64,000 nucleotides of DNA. It comes from Schizophyllum amplum (lineage: Eukaryota > Basidiomycota > Agaricomycetes > Agaricales > Schizophyllaceae). The first letter of the stretch is position 1. The number at the start of each line of letters is the position of its first letter. Positions 23,101-35,429 of this stretch are shown here, one piece after another. The stretch covers positions 310,001-374,000 of the forward strand of contig VDMD01000008.1 in NCBI GenBank assembly GCA_007026445.1, given 5' to 3'. The notes under the pieces were generated by a model, which saw nothing but the letters and a program-made list of their open reading frames with translations, was not told the origin of the DNA and made no database searches. A program made the position numbers and the translations under genes.

Positions 23101-24477
23101 GACGGTGGGCTCCCGAACGCCGAGTATGTGTATGCAGACGGCGGCGACTGTGAGGAGACCGACAAGGGCGTGTACGCAGACGAAGAAGACTGCGACGCTG
23201 CAGATGTCGGCATCGGTGGACTGACACCTGCCACCGACGTATCCAGGGTGGGCGCCATTCCCGCCTGTGCCGCGGACGGATCTGCGAAGGTTGGTAAGAC
23301 TTCGACAACCCGTAAACGCGCGTCCGACGCGGCGCCAAACAGCTCACCTCCAGCGGCACCCGTCCCCTTCCTGGACGCACTCCGCAACATCCCCGCCAGC
23401 GACTTTGTGCTCGCCCCCACATCCTTCCCCTCCCCTTTCTTCCCCAGCGGCTTCTTCACGGCCGTGAAACTTGAATAGTTCGGCGTCGGCTCCGTGTCCT
23501 GCGCCTTCCTCGCAATTGGCTTCTTCATCGCCGTAAAGCTCGTATAGTTCGGTATCGGGTCCTGGTTCGGCGGCGGGGGCGGCCGCGGCGGTCCTCCCAG
23601 GCGGCTACTGGCAGCCCCTAGGCGAGGCGCAAGGCGAGGCGTCAGCGGCGGGACACCTAGGCTGGGAGCGCTTGTCCCCAAGCTCGAGCTTGACGCACCA
23701 CCTCCGCTCGAGCTTGAGGGCCCGCTCGTCCCCAAGCTCGTCGTCCCCGAGCTCGAGCTCGAGGTGTTGGTGGTCGCGCTCACGGTCGATGTGTTCGTGG
23801 CTGAGCGAGCGCGTGGTGCGTTCGGGCTGTACGGATAGTTCTGTGCCGATGGCGGCCCCGTGCTCAGTAATGGGCCTGTCGGAAATGGCGCCTGCTTGCT
23901 CTGAGCATAAATCAGCATATCGTCGCAGAGAGGCCGAACGCTAAGAGGGAGCAAACGAAGGAAAAGCAACGGCGTAGACCGAATTCAGTTTCATTTCAGA
24001 GGAAAATTTTGTGGAGTGGCGGCGAGCGCCATGCACAAGACGTGGACAATCCGCCTCAACCCAACGAGAAGACCTTCACTCACCTTGTCTCCCATTGCGG
24101 GTTCGAACTGCGGAAGAGTACGTCAGCAAAGTCCCTTGCGAAAAAGGACCGATACAAAAAAAGCGTCGACGAGGACGCCGCGGCGTCACAACACAGGAGA
24201 CGATAAAAGAGAGCATCCAACCGACAGAAGAGAGAGAGAGTCAAGGCGAAAAAAAAGCGATCTGATAAGCAGAAAGCGACCCGAGAAAGACAACTGAAAG
24301 ATACAGCAGTAGAGCCCGAAAAAGCGATAAAAATCAGACTTCACTCACCCCTCGGTCTCCCTCATCCCGCGATATATCGTACTGAGATCGCATCAGCGTA
24401 GAAAGGGTAGCCGATAACGGAGTACTCACCTCCCAAGAAACGGCCTCCTCTCTTCTGGGACTCGGTTTGGGCGGCAT
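20174..24477 (-). CDS. SAM-dependent methyltransferase 1 (head-to-head pair)
   Basis: Ten exons: 24477-24430, 24381-24349, 24107-24084, 23900-22895, 22845-22758, 22646-22509, 22442-21977, 21924-21327, 21278-20642, 20585-20174. They sum to 3450 nt, 1149 residues, every phase closing. Start MPPKPSPRREEAVSWE. An N-terminal low-complexity region contains a twice-repeated motif (NYTSFTAMKKP, NYSSFTAVKKP). The methyltransferase core begins VPYPRSYEREVLDL and TWHVF, then motif I VLDLGCGTGTW, acidic motif VGLDIVP, WVQANFLARLPFPNDEFD and ARVMKPGGAFE. It resembles the Methyltransf_11/25-type Rossmann fold. After an acidic linker (MIEEDLFFPGKQPEEG) comes a conserved C-terminal block (NPRDHSVLEHIYNEMHAA, HILTTKNIVRHD, FISFSGAQRQNIFR, RACAEPMWEWVLDYQARR). 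Substrate unknown. It pairs with the divergent paralogue on the plus strand. Confidence 0.88.
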
Positions 24478-24504
24478 AGTCGGGAACGCGATGGCGCTGA
24501 TTGT

Positions 24505-24645
24505 TATGGGAAGACGCTAGTTGCTATGCGAAGACGCTAATTACTATGCGAAGACACTACTTGATTCGCGAAGACGCTACCTTGTTCGCGAAGACGCTAC
24601 TTGATTCACGAGGAGACGCTACTTGCGAAGACGCGATATGGATCG
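24505..24645. repeat. Minisatellite, about 20-bp unit
   Basis: Imperfect tandem copies of a unit like gcgaagacgctacttgattc, about six or seven times, starting 30 nt upstream of the methyltransferase 1 ATG. Variants: gctatgcgaagacgctaatt, gttcgcgaagacgctacttg. Confidence 0.8.
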
Positions 24646-24834
24646 CGCGCTTGATACGCGAAGGTCTGGGGTGTCCGCGCTGCAAGGTCACCGGATCGTC
24701 CCTAATAACCAGTGATTGGCTATCTCCTTCTACAGCTGCGATTGGCTGTTTCGACTGCTCCAGTGAAGCTCGGTGATCAGGATTGGGTCGGTGGTGAGTC
24801 GGCCGTGGATTCGCGGCGAAGGGGCGGCAAGTCG

Positions 24835-24995
24835 TGGTGAATGGTGGTGAATGAGGCGTGGTGAATGGTAGCGAAAGAGAAACAGAACTTGGTCAATGGG
24901 GCGTGGGACGTGATGAAGGGCCGTGTGACGACGTGTTGAAGGGCCGTGAGACGAAGTGGTGAAGGGCTGCGAGACGAAGCGTGGAAAAGCCGTGA
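24835..24995. repeat. Degenerate GC-rich repeats in the spacer
   Basis: Two intermixed families: gtggtgaatg three or more times at 24835-24870, and gaagggccgtgagacgaagt-like copies about four times at 24915-24995. Confidence 0.65.
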
Positions 24996-25114
24996 GACGC
25001 TGTGAATGGGTCGAGAACAGTGGATGCTGTGCAGAGACTAGTGGCGCGCGAAGTCAGCAAGTGCACAGTCGATCATATGTGCGGCCGCACCTTCTTCTGG
25101 TAAATGGATTCCGC

Positions 25115-25180
25115 TCTGCTGGATGGGGATCTGCGCGCTGGGTGGGGATCTGCGCGCTGGGTGGGGGATCTGCGTGCTGT
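25115..25180. repeat. Tandem repeat ggatctgcgcgctgggtgg, 3 copies
   Basis: Three near-perfect copies of an 18-19-bp unit ending shortly before the G run. Confidence 0.75.
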
Positions 25181-25227
25181 GTGGTCCTCCGTGCCGTGGG
25201 CGAGCGAGAAGGTGGTATCCGCAGAGA

Positions 25228-25249
25228 GGGGGGGGGGGGGGGGGGGGGG
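25228..25249 (+). repeat. Homopolymer of 22 G
   Basis: Uninterrupted run of 22 G after gcagaga. Such a run could form G-quadruplex structure and is a site where sequence length is often unreliable. Confidence 0.9.
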
Positions 25250-26189
25250 AGATGGAGAGAAGAAGGATAGGACGCGTAGGCGGGAGAAGATAGGGACTCA
25301 ACGCGACCAGGACGGGCGCGTAAAGGCCTGGCGAGGGAACGGCGGGAGACGCGTCTGGCTCTGTGGGACCTTGCAACAGACGGAAGGAATCGCCGCCAAA
25401 GGATGTTGGCAATAGAGGGCAGAGGGGAAGGACAGACCGCAGCTACCTGGCGCCTCAATAACCGACGATCGAGACGTGGCGTTGACAGGAGCAGGGTCGG
25501 TCGGCGGTCGCGTGTTCGTTATCTGGGGGAACGGTGGGGTGACCGCGTCGTCCTGCCGTCGACTACGCAGGCTGCGTAGGCAGTTGTACGAGGGTACGTG
25601 GTGAGCGCGAATTCCAAGATACGTGGTCGAAGAAAGAGCAGCGCGTGTGTCGATGGTCGGGTGCCCAGGAGGTCGGCAGCGAGTGGGGTACGCAACACCG
25701 GTATCGGAGCGGATCCCGACGCGGTGGAGATACTAAATAGATTAGAAGATTGCGGCGGCGGGCGCAGGTGATATATAAGAGAGGGGGAACTCCAGGAGAT
25801 ACTTGGCGGCATCTAAGTTCCTTTGATAAATTCTTCGAGTGCGAAGTGATTCCCCTCGCAGCAATTTATTGGATGATTTTGGACGTAAAGAACTCGTTGG
25901 ACGGTGTGGATACGCAGGGCGCAATGTCCGGTCCCCATGAGCGAGATGCATATCGCAGCGGAATAGACCTGAAAGCATTCCGGATGACCGAACGCCACCA
26001 CGCCCTGTTGGCGCGTCGATAAGCTTGTTAAGTTGTCTGATGGACGCGCAGGAAGCAAGGCACAATTGGCCGGTAGTCGTGAGGGCGCAGTGAGCGTCGT
26101 GAGGGGCGCCGTCGAGCGCGTGTCAGATGGCGGGAACACCCTCCGTGGGCGACGCCACTCAAACGCCGGCGAGCGATCGACTGTGTCTG

Positions 26190-26300
26190 AACTCTGAGCC
26201 TTCTGTGGGCGACTGTAGGCGCACGATCAACTGTGGACGTTTGTGGGCGTGCGATCGACTGTGGACGTATGGGCGCGTGATCGACTGTGGGTGGCTATGG
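26190..26300. repeat. Minisatellite, about 27-bp unit
   Basis: About four imperfect copies of a unit like gtgggcgtgcgatcgactgt followed by ggacgt, in the 5' flank of the plus-strand methyltransferase gene. Confidence 0.75.
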
Positions 26301-26519
26301 GCGCAAACGGGGCGGCGATCGATGACGCATCAACGCTTCTTTTGGTTCGATCAGCGCTGTGTGACATGCGAAGGCTGGGCGCCCAACACACCATCCATAC
26401 ACGACCGACGGTGCAAACAGCGTATTCCCGTGCGTCGTCGTCTGCATCCACGCCCGACTCACCAACTGATAATGTCAGCAGCTTAACACTCGCCCAAGAT
26501 TATCCCCCTCACGCGCCCC

Positions 26520-29500
26520 GTGCACCTCACCCGGCCGCGCTCGTACTCGAATCTCGCAAAGCGGGACGAGGACGTGCGCGCGCCTGACTCTGCGCCGCCC
26601 CGCCCAAGCGCGCTCGCCAGCGCCCTCGCCAGCGGCACCCCCCGCGTCCCTCGCCGCGTCTCCTTCTCCTCCCCTCTCCCCTCCCCGGCCGCGACCGCAT
26701 CCTCCCCCGTTGGCCCACCTCCCCCGCGCCCACCCAAGTCCCCGGCGCGCCCGAGCACAGCCACGGGCACCCCTGCGCGCCCCCGCGTCTCCAGCAAAGC
26801 GCGCCCCAGCACCGCCAGCGGACTTCCCGACGCGCATGTCAGCAGGAGCAACACCAGCCCCGGTCACAAAAACCCGCACTCGCCCCCGCCCCCTCCTCCG
26901 CGCCGCCGGACCACCAGCATGCTCACCGGGCCCTTGCGCGAGTCCACCTCTAGCACAGGCTCCGGCTCCGGCACCGGCACGAGCGCTGCACACAGCCACG
27001 GGAGCGACCTTCACCTCCCCCCACTCACCCTCCCGCCTCTCTCGTTTGACTCCTACGATCTCAATACTCCGACTCGCATCTTGGACACCCCGCTCGCTCT
27101 CGATAACAACCCTTCGCCGAATTATACGCGCAGCCCGGGTGAGAGTGACCAGATCAATCCCGCCGTCACCCGTGCCGTCGCACCCTCACTGGCGTCCGCT
27201 CAACGCACCCGGCAAATCACGCAGGAGCGCGAAGAGTTGTGCCCATGGGAGGCGTTCGAAGATGCAGAGGAGGGTCAACCAGGTGCAGGCGCCGGCCTCG
27301 GCGGACGCGGTCCCATCGTAGAAGACGACGCGGACACGCTGCCGCCGCCCCATTCAGACGCCCCGAAGACGCGACCAAAGTCCGTCCTCGGCACGATGGG
27401 CTTGCGACGAGTCAGCGCCGGGGGCATCGCGAAGCGCGCGGGGACGTTGAAGGGGAAGGGGAAAGACAAGGACAAGGGGGAGAGCAAAGACAAGGGAGAG
27501 GGCGATGCATCACGAGAAGACCGCGCGCGCGACTCCGATAGCCGCCTATTCCTCCTCGGCGAGAGAGGGCGGGGGAAGGCATTGGAAAAGGCGCTCGCTA
27601 GGGAGACCGAGTTGATCGCCGGCCCACCCTACAGGGCCGACGACAGCAAGCCCAGGATCCCCGCAGGCGGCTCGCGCAGCGGCGCTGGAGGCATGCGGGT
27701 GCGAGTCGGCGCATCTTCGAACTCAAGCACGGCGGAAGCGCACACATCGCATTCATACGCGGCGCACACAACGCCCTCATACGTGATGCATACATCGCCG
27801 GCGTACGCAGCAAGCACGCTGTCCCTGGCCACCTCCCTCGCCCCCTCTGCCACGAGCGGAAAATCTCCAGTGTCCCCTACGCCGCTGCCAGCGTCGCCCA
27901 CGACGTTGCCGGTGTCACCCACGACGCTGCCGACGACGCCCACGACGTCGCCGACGACACCCACGACGTCGCCGACGACGCCTACGGCGCTGCCGGTGGG
28001 CGGCTCCAGGAGTCGGGTGCGGGGCGTGCCCTCCCTTCCGGATCTGCTTTTGTCGGCGATCGCGATGCCTTCAACCTCGACCTACCCCATGGCCTTCTCG
28101 TACCCAATCGGGCCTTCGACGTCGACATCGTCTGTGTATCCAGCGTCGACATCGTCTACCTATTCAGCGACGGCTTCGACATCAACGAGCTCGGTGGGGC
28201 TGTCTGCGTCGACGGCGGCTAGTACGTCTGCGTTGACGCCGAGTATGTCCGCGTCGACGAGTATGTCATCGACGTTGGGCGTCGCGACGAGCGCGTCGGG
28301 TGGACCGACGAGTGGGCGAAGTAGGGCAGATGTGGTGCCTTGGGAGGTGCGTAGGGCGACCACTTTATAGTCTGTCGGATCCATGTTGTGGCTTGTTGAT
28401 CGCGCCGACTTGCCTGCTTCCCTGTCGTTCATTTGACTTTCATGCTTTGCTAATGTCTGTTTTTTAATGAATCGGTCGACGGCCTGACATTCGCTTGACT
28501 AACTGACGTCTGCCGGACGAGTTGCCTTGACATCGCTTCTTTCACTGCCGCTTTTTGCATCTTTCTTTTCGTGTCTCCTTCCTTCCGCTCTGCTTCTCCC
28601 GTTCCTGCTTCTCCCGTCCTTGCTTCTCCCGTCGATGCTTCTTGCGGGTTCCCCTTCATGGCCCGTAAATCTTCCACCATTCCTATATATAAGGACTTCC
28701 ATTTGTTCGTCTCTCCTTTGGTCCTTGTCATGTTTTTGCTTCACTACTTGACACTCCGACCTCTTCCTCATGCACAATGCGCCTGACAACTTGCGGTCTT
28801 TTCTGATGCGCCCTTTGACAGTTCGAAACTGCGCCGGAGAACAGCGGTGACGGGGTGAGTGAGGCTCCTCTGTGTTGCCCTTGCCTGCTGTTAACAAGTT
28901 GTTCGTAGCCTGGAGTCACAGCGGAGGAGGGAGATGACGGGGTGAGTGTGGTTTCGCCTATACCTTTGCGCTCTGTCATGCCGTTTCCACGGTCGCCGAT
29001 CGCTGCTTTGCGCTCTCCGGGCCTTGGGTTGCGCTCCCCAATCGGCAGCCTGCGGTCCCCAACCGCTGGTTCACGCTCCTCGAGCCCGGCTTTGCGCTCT
29101 TCCACCCCTGGTTTGCGCTCTCTTATTCCTGATCTGCGCTCTCCGAACTTTGGGAGCGCTCTAACAGATGAATCCCAGACTCCGCCTCGCGCGTCCTCTT
29201 CATCGCGGTCCGGCCACGGGCATGGAGCAAAACACGGTCACGCGCACACAGCATCACGTGGGGCAGATATGCTGACTCGCGGGGCCGACATAATGAAGCG
29301 CGAGTCAGGCAGCGGCAAGCGAGGAGCGGACAGCAAGCACAGTCCCGCCGACCTTACGATATTCTGCGGCGTCCGATCGACGCCATCAGAAGTGTACAAA
29401 GTGGCAAGCGCGAGCACGAAGTCAAGTACCGTGAGCAGGCCAAGTACCGTGATCAAGACCTCAAGCACCGCTCTGCGCCAGTCCCGAGATTTGACGCCAG

Positions 29501-32500
29501 CAATGGCTCGCGAATTGTTTTCGGGCCTGTCCTTTGCACCAGAGCCGGCGCCAACGTACCCCTTCATGGCATCCGCCCCTGTACAGACGACGGCGGGAGT
29601 TCAGAACGCGCCGGCGGTGTATAAGCCGGAGCCGACGTATGCGTATGCGCGTCCGGCGCAGGAGGATTCATATCCATACACGGATGCGACGCAGGCGCAG
29701 TCAGCGCTGAGCGTGCAGACGCGCGTTTCCGGCTCCGGATCGAGTGCAGGGGGCGTAACCAGTCTGGGTGTCCCCACGTTGAGTTCCCGCGCGCCGATGG
29801 TGCGATCTCCGGGTCCAGATTCAACGGCCCAGTATACGAGCTTCACAGCAGCCAAGAAACCTTTGGCGGGTGCGCCGTCGTCCGGTGACAAGGAGAGGGT
29901 CGCCAGTGGGGCGAACAGGGTCGCCTGTGAAGCGGATAGGATCGCCGAGCACCTGGTTGGCATCGCCGGTCGCCAGGGTGGCGTCGGACTCGCCGCCGCT
30001 CCGACGGGGTGGATCGCCCCCCTTGAGAGTGGGCAGCTCGCCACCACTGCGATTAGGAGAATCACCTCCGTTGAGAGTGGGCAGTTCGCAACCCATGAGG
30101 TGGGCAGCACGCCGCCGGGCATAACGCGATCGACCTCGCCGGTACCGAGGAAAGGGTCGCCGGTGCTGAGGCGAAGCTCGCCGCTTGCGCGAGATGGGGG
30201 CGTCACAAGCGCCTCTTCAGGCTTGTCCCTCTCATCAGGTATACCGCTTTCGTCGGGCGCTCCTTCGACGAGGTCGGCTTCGGCATCGCCCATGGTGCGA
30301 ACTGTGGCGGGCATCTTGCGGGTGCGTCGAGGAAGGGAGGAGGTGAGTTTGTGACTTCCTGTGCGCTCTTGTTTCGACCTAATCGCTGTATGTTTCTCAA
30401 GCAGGCAGTTCATCGCCGCCGTCATCGGTATCCCCGCCATCGGTTTCGTCTACGTCTCCCTCCGCCACGTTGGATACGTCGCTTGTCTATATGTCGCCGT
30501 CATCCCTAGCAGAATTGTCGTCGACCTCTCTAGCGCAGCTTTCGTCAACGTTGACGATGTCGGATGCAGATCGTAAAACATCGACGGGGCATTCATCTGC
30601 CGGGCTTTCATCCGCTCAACACTACGGTCACCCATCTCACCCCCACCACCCAGTTTATGCTCACCCCCCGCCCCCTGCTCGCGCTCATGCGCAGTCGGAC
30701 GCGGAATATGCGACTGCGCTGGTGAGACGCCGGCGGAGTACAGGCGGTCCGGCAGAGCATCGGCGTGCACCAAGTGGGGATATGTTGAGGAGCGGGGATG
30801 TGTACATGAACTCCCGCGGTGACCTCGTGAACGGCCGCGGCGAGCTGCTGCTCCATCGCTCGCGACACGACGAAGGCATTTGGCAGGAAGAAGGCTTCCG
30901 CAGGATGAAGAGAGAAGAGAGTAAGAGAGGGGTTGGACGCGAGGAACATACGCAAGGTCTACTTCGTGAAGGGAGCACCATGTCGCGGGACGAGAGCTTG
31001 CGGAACTCGACTCGCGAGGACAACCGACGGAGGGACGAGGGTGCGCACACGAGGATGTGGGAGGGGCTCGCGGGTGGCTTGGGGCTGCCTATACATGTGG
31101 ACGATCGCGGGCGGGTGCTGCATACCGACGCTCATGGACGAGTGCTATCCACAGACGAGCGCGGAGTGCTTGTTGCCGATGGCGCGCATGGGCAAATGCT
31201 GACCGATATCGCGGGCCTCCCGCAAGGAGTGGCGGCGAGTGGCACCGGCAGATCAGCTAGCGGGAGATCGGCGAGCGGCGGTGCAAGGTCGGCGCGTGAT
31301 AGTAGAAGGCGACCGAGGAGCGCGGATGGTATAGAAGGTGAGTCTGACTCTCGCCTGGGTGGTCGAAGCCTGGGTTTGGGCTGGCTACATTAGCAGCTAG
31401 TGTAGCTACCGTGACGAGGTGGCGACAGCTGACGCACCCATTCAGCACTCTCGGACGCAAGCAGCGACGTGGAGCGATTCAACACGACAGATCGTAAAAT
31501 ATTACAAGAGCTAAAGCTTGGGCAAAGCGCGAGAGAGGCTGAGTTTGTGACGAAGGGTGGGTGTCATTTCCTTGCCTTTGCATATTGCGTCCTGATGGTT
31601 GTGCCCAGGTCTTCCAGCGCAACATCCGCAAAGACATCATCCACATTCTCGCACGCAGGTACCATACCCGCGTAGCTATGAGCGGGAGGTATTGGATCTG
31701 TGAGTTATCATGAAATGATATGGGCATGAGCGTCCCATTGTTGTGAATGTGTAGAAACTGACGATGTTTTCAGGGACGTTTGGGAAACCATGTTCTGCGA
31801 ACAGCTCTGTGGCAGCGTAACATGGCATGTTTTCGATAGAGAGGGTGACGTGGATGGGGAGGATGAGAAGGATACCAGCGGTATACGAGAGGCGCGGATG
31901 ATGGGGGCGCAAGAGACTGCATCGGGTGCCAACTCGAGAAAGGAGTTGGACACCGAGCAGCTGGGGAGCGTCATGGACACGGCGGCATCTGAAAAGGGCG
32001 CGGACACGCCGACCCCTGAATTGGATCAGGATGTGCTGACGCCTCCTTCCGACTTGAACACAGCGCAAGGTGGTCGCGTGTCTCCACTAAAGGGTGTGTT
32101 CAGACACGCACCTGAACCAGGCAAAGTGTGCGTGGTTTCCCTTCTCCGCTCGTTCACTATTCGCTCGCTCATTCTGTTATCCAGTCTTGACCTTGGATGC
32201 GGTACCGGCACGTGGATTCTCAATTGTGCCCGCACCTGGAAGAGCTCGCATTTTGTCGGCCTTGATATCGTCCCGTTGCAACCGCGCACGCCCGCGGAGC
32301 TCTCCGGGCGCGTAGCTTGGGTACAGGCGAACTTCCTCGAAGGTCTACCCTTCCCCAACGAGGAGTTTGACTTCGTACACGTGAAGCGAATTGCGTTGGG
32401 TGTGCCAGAGGACCAATGGGACACGCTCTTCGAGGAGATTACGAGAGTGATGAAGCCTGGAGCTGCCTTCGAGGTCAGTGACATTCCCCAGGAAGCAAAG

Positions 32501-34490
32501 CGGAGAGCTGATAGCCAGTAGATGATCGAGGAAGACCTGTTCTTCCCGGGCAAGCAGCCGGAGGATGAGTCGATCGCAGACAGTGAGGAGGATGTGCTCG
32601 TGGAAGAAGACGTGCAGAGTGCGAATGACGATGATGAGGGACGCTCATCCATCGAAAGTATCACGTTCGCGGATAGCGGCGAGGGCGAGGTGGATGCCGC
32701 CGACAATCAGAAGCGCTCGCATGGGATTCGCGAAAGTGCGCCGGAGGGAGCGGCGCTGACGCCTGAAGACGAGATGCGGAAGAGGATGCCTGAGGTAGAT
32801 GCGTCTCAAGACGTGCTGCACTTTCTGGACACAAACTTGTCCCCAGCGACAGAGCACTCGCACTCGTCTGCCGCCGGTCGCTCCCGCAGTTCGACGACAG
32901 AGTCGCAGCCGAGGCCATCTCTGGCGGATAGTGCTTCTTCGCAAGTAACCGCGGTCCCGGGCGCAAGGCACTATCAGCAACCGGGAAGCGTAGGAGGGCG
33001 TACCATAGGACATCGCGCGCGCACTCTGACCAGCTCGTCGATGCCAGTGTCCGTCGGTTCCGGTTCTGGCTCCCGCTTCGTCGAGAGCGGCATGGTGAGT
33101 CTGGCGGAGGTCATCGATGGCTTTGGCGCGCAGTCACCTGGTGGATTGTCTGGAGAAAGTGGGGAGCTGGGCGCAGTAGTGGACACCCGATACGACCCTC
33201 GTGCGCGATCGGGTAAGTCCATCGACCTGACACGAGCGGGAAGAGCGCGCTCGGTGGACCAGCGTCCGCGAGCGTCGCTGGACACGACGGCGATGAGCGA
33301 AGACATTCCACCAAATCCACGGGACCATTCAGTGCTTGAGCATATCTACAACGAGATGCATGCGGCGAGATTTGTGAATCTCGCGCCACTATCGCTTTTA
33401 GCGAATACACTGCGGCTGCACTTTGATGGTATGCTGTGGCCCCACAATCGTCACGCATAGCTGAAGTTTCTTGTAGATGTTCGCTCACACCCACCGCTGG
33501 AGTTCTCGTTCCCACCGCAACCACCTCTTGAAGATGAGAGCTCTTCGGATGAATCGCTACCGGACTCTGAGGACGAGGGACAGTTATCACAAAGAGGCTC
33601 GCACGCATCGAAGTCATCTCTCGACGATGGCACGCACATCCTCACCACCAAGAACATCGTGCGCCACGACACGCAGTTGGTTACCTTCGACGATTCGCGG
33701 TTTATAAGCTTCAGCGGTGCGCAGCGACAGAATCTTTTCCGTTTCAATGAGGTCCTTCCGAAGGCGGCTGTGCGTCAACGGCCGGGGCGACTACCCAACA
33801 CGTACCTCCATTTGGATGTGCGCTCGTTGAACCTGCACCTAGCTCTTCGTGCGGCGGAAGTCCGTGCGTGCGCGGAGCCAATGTGGGAATGGGTGCTAGA
33901 GTACCAGGCGAAGAGGCGGGCGATGCAGAGACAACGATCGCGCGCGTCGCTGACGGCATTTTCGGATATAGGCCGTCACGGGCCCGACGACGAGGTAGCA
34001 ATGCTGGCGCGGGAGGACTTTGACGAGCTGTTGACGCGCTTTGATATGTGAGTATCTTGCTCTGCTCTTGTGCATTCAGACTGACCGGATGCTCAGGGAT
34101 ATGCGTGATCGGTGCTGCCTGAAGTACGCCGTGGAAACGCGCCTCGGATGGCCAGGGTCTGCGGGTGCACCAAATCCAGAGCGAAAGGCCTTTGACATGG
34201 CGTGCGAGCGGTTCGACAAGTGGCGTGAGCGAGAAGAGGCGGCGCGGCGAGCGCGAGTGTCTATGGCGTCGCGCAGAGGCTCGCTGAACTCGGCGCTACA
34301 GAGGAGCTCGATTGCACGGTCAGCATCAAGGGATGCGAGATCTGCGTCGAAAGATCCAAGATTGTCGGCGGCGGCGCGGGAGCCTAGAATTTCGGGCGCC
34401 TCCTCGGTGGGTGAGGAAATGAAAAACAGGCGGCAGATAAGCCGAATCATGTGCGTGTTCGTAGGATGGAAAGCGGGCGAGCGGACATAG
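26520..34490 (+). CDS. SAM-dependent methyltransferase 2 (head-to-head pair)
   Basis: Paralogue of the minus-strand gene with a much longer N-terminal region. The firm 3' model is 30539-31337, 31446-31556, 31609-31699, 31774-32127, 32185-32473, 32522-33428, 33477-34047, 34097-34490, phases closing to a TAG at 34488. Upstream exons are likely about 26520-28346 (ending PWE before a donor, like SWE in the paralogue), 28822-28854, and 28909-30342. The join to 30539 is the only phase-0 acceptor I found. The start is unsettled: no in-frame ATG occurs before 26919. Core motifs are VPYPRSYEREVLDL, VLDLGCGTGTW, VGLDIVP, WVQANFLEGLPFPNEEFD and RVMKPGAAFE, then MIEEDLFFPGKQPED and the shared C-terminal block. 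The first about 1100 residues are Pro/Ser/Thr/Arg-rich, low complexity and repeat-derived, without a recognisable domain. Substrate unknown. Confidence 0.78.
27890..28003 (+). repeat. 18-bp coding minisatellite (Thr/Pro-rich)
   Basis: Repeated acgacgcccacgacgtcgcc-type units encode TTSPTTP/TTLPVSP repeats inside the first long exon of methyltransferase 2. The frame is kept because the unit is a multiple of three. Confidence 0.75.
29000..29160 (+). repeat. 21-bp coding minisatellite (LRSPxxG)
   Basis: About seven imperfect 21-bp units starting ttgcgctctcc encode a heptad-length repeat of LRSPxxG type in the N-terminal region of methyltransferase 2. Confidence 0.8.
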
Positions 34491-35429
34491 ACGAGATGGG
34501 AGGGGGACGGCGTCGAAGATCTACATACTCGAGCGATGTTATTCCCTCGTGCGTGGAAGGCGCCGAACATATATTACTAGGAGAGACCCGTGTTTACAAA
34601 CCCGAGTGTCTTCAAAGACTTTTTATCTCCATTCCGTTGCCTGTAGTAAGTCCTTGAGAGGCGTGGTTTGGCCACACCCGTGGCACGCATCCAACCCGGT
34701 GCATGTGCGAATTAAACTGCGAAGGGATCGTAAGGCAAGAACGGTCCAACGGTATCGACTTGCTACGTCGTCGTGCAATTAAAGGTATGATGCAGGCCTG
34801 TGGCGCTCGCGTCGACCCGCGACACGCCAAGTCCAAGGTTGCGTTGTTAAGAGAGGTCACCGGACGGTTGAGGGTCGTATGTCACGCAAATGTCACACGC
34901 TTTTCGTCTCAGAAAGGCAACTTTCGAAATCTGTCAAAGCGCGGCAGCTCGGCAAAAAGGGCCTCCTTGCTTATAGAAGTGATAAGTTCATTATATTTCT
35001 TATCTTGTTTGCTGCATACTCATGTTCATTCGGTCTTTCCGTCTACACACTGTCTACCTCATCAGCATACCGTTTTGTATCTATTCAACACGCTGTCTAC
35101 GTATCATAAGTACCACCTCACATATATCGAGTTATCTTTATCACTCTCGTTTGTTTCCATCGCAGGCGCACTGACTTATATAGCAACGAGCGTCGAACTT
35201 AGCTTCATGGTTCAAATTATGTACTTCGAAGAGGCCGCTGCCTGATTCACGAGGCCTTCTCAGTGTCACCGTCTGCAGCAAGTCCTGACTGCCAGGCCTC
35301 AGGCTAGATCTAGCCTTGCTTCAAGTTTATGCAAACGACTTGCAAAATGGATTCGAGGTGAGATTCGATCGAAGGAGGATAAGTAATCGAGATGCAAATT
35401 GTGTGCTCCGACTATCAATCAACTACTGT
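34491..35429. other. Intergenic, AT-richer spacer, no gene seen
   Basis: Downstream of methyltransferase 2. Contains TATA-like stretches and pyrimidine tracts (around 35000-35160) but no ORF with domain or splice support. Confidence 0.5.

Larger units (their letters stand above)
24478..26519. promoter_or_regulatory. Repeat-rich divergent spacer between methyltransferase paralogues
   Basis: No gene supported. It holds both promoters and at least four tandem-repeat blocks (listed separately) plus a 22-G run. Short open frames such as 25742-26065 minus have no recognisable product. The 5' end of the plus-strand paralogue may lie inside this spacer, because its long first exon lacks an in-frame ATG near 26520. 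Confidence 0.6.

Noticed and set aside
24505..24645. Repeat array resembling a CRISPR
   Set aside because: Units are contiguous and imperfect without unique spacers, in an intron-rich fungal context; it is a minisatellite.
26475..27014. Long minus-strand open frames opposite the first exon of methyltransferase 2
   Set aside because: Gly/Ala/Arg-rich products arise from GC-rich complementary codons; no start context, domain or splice logic.
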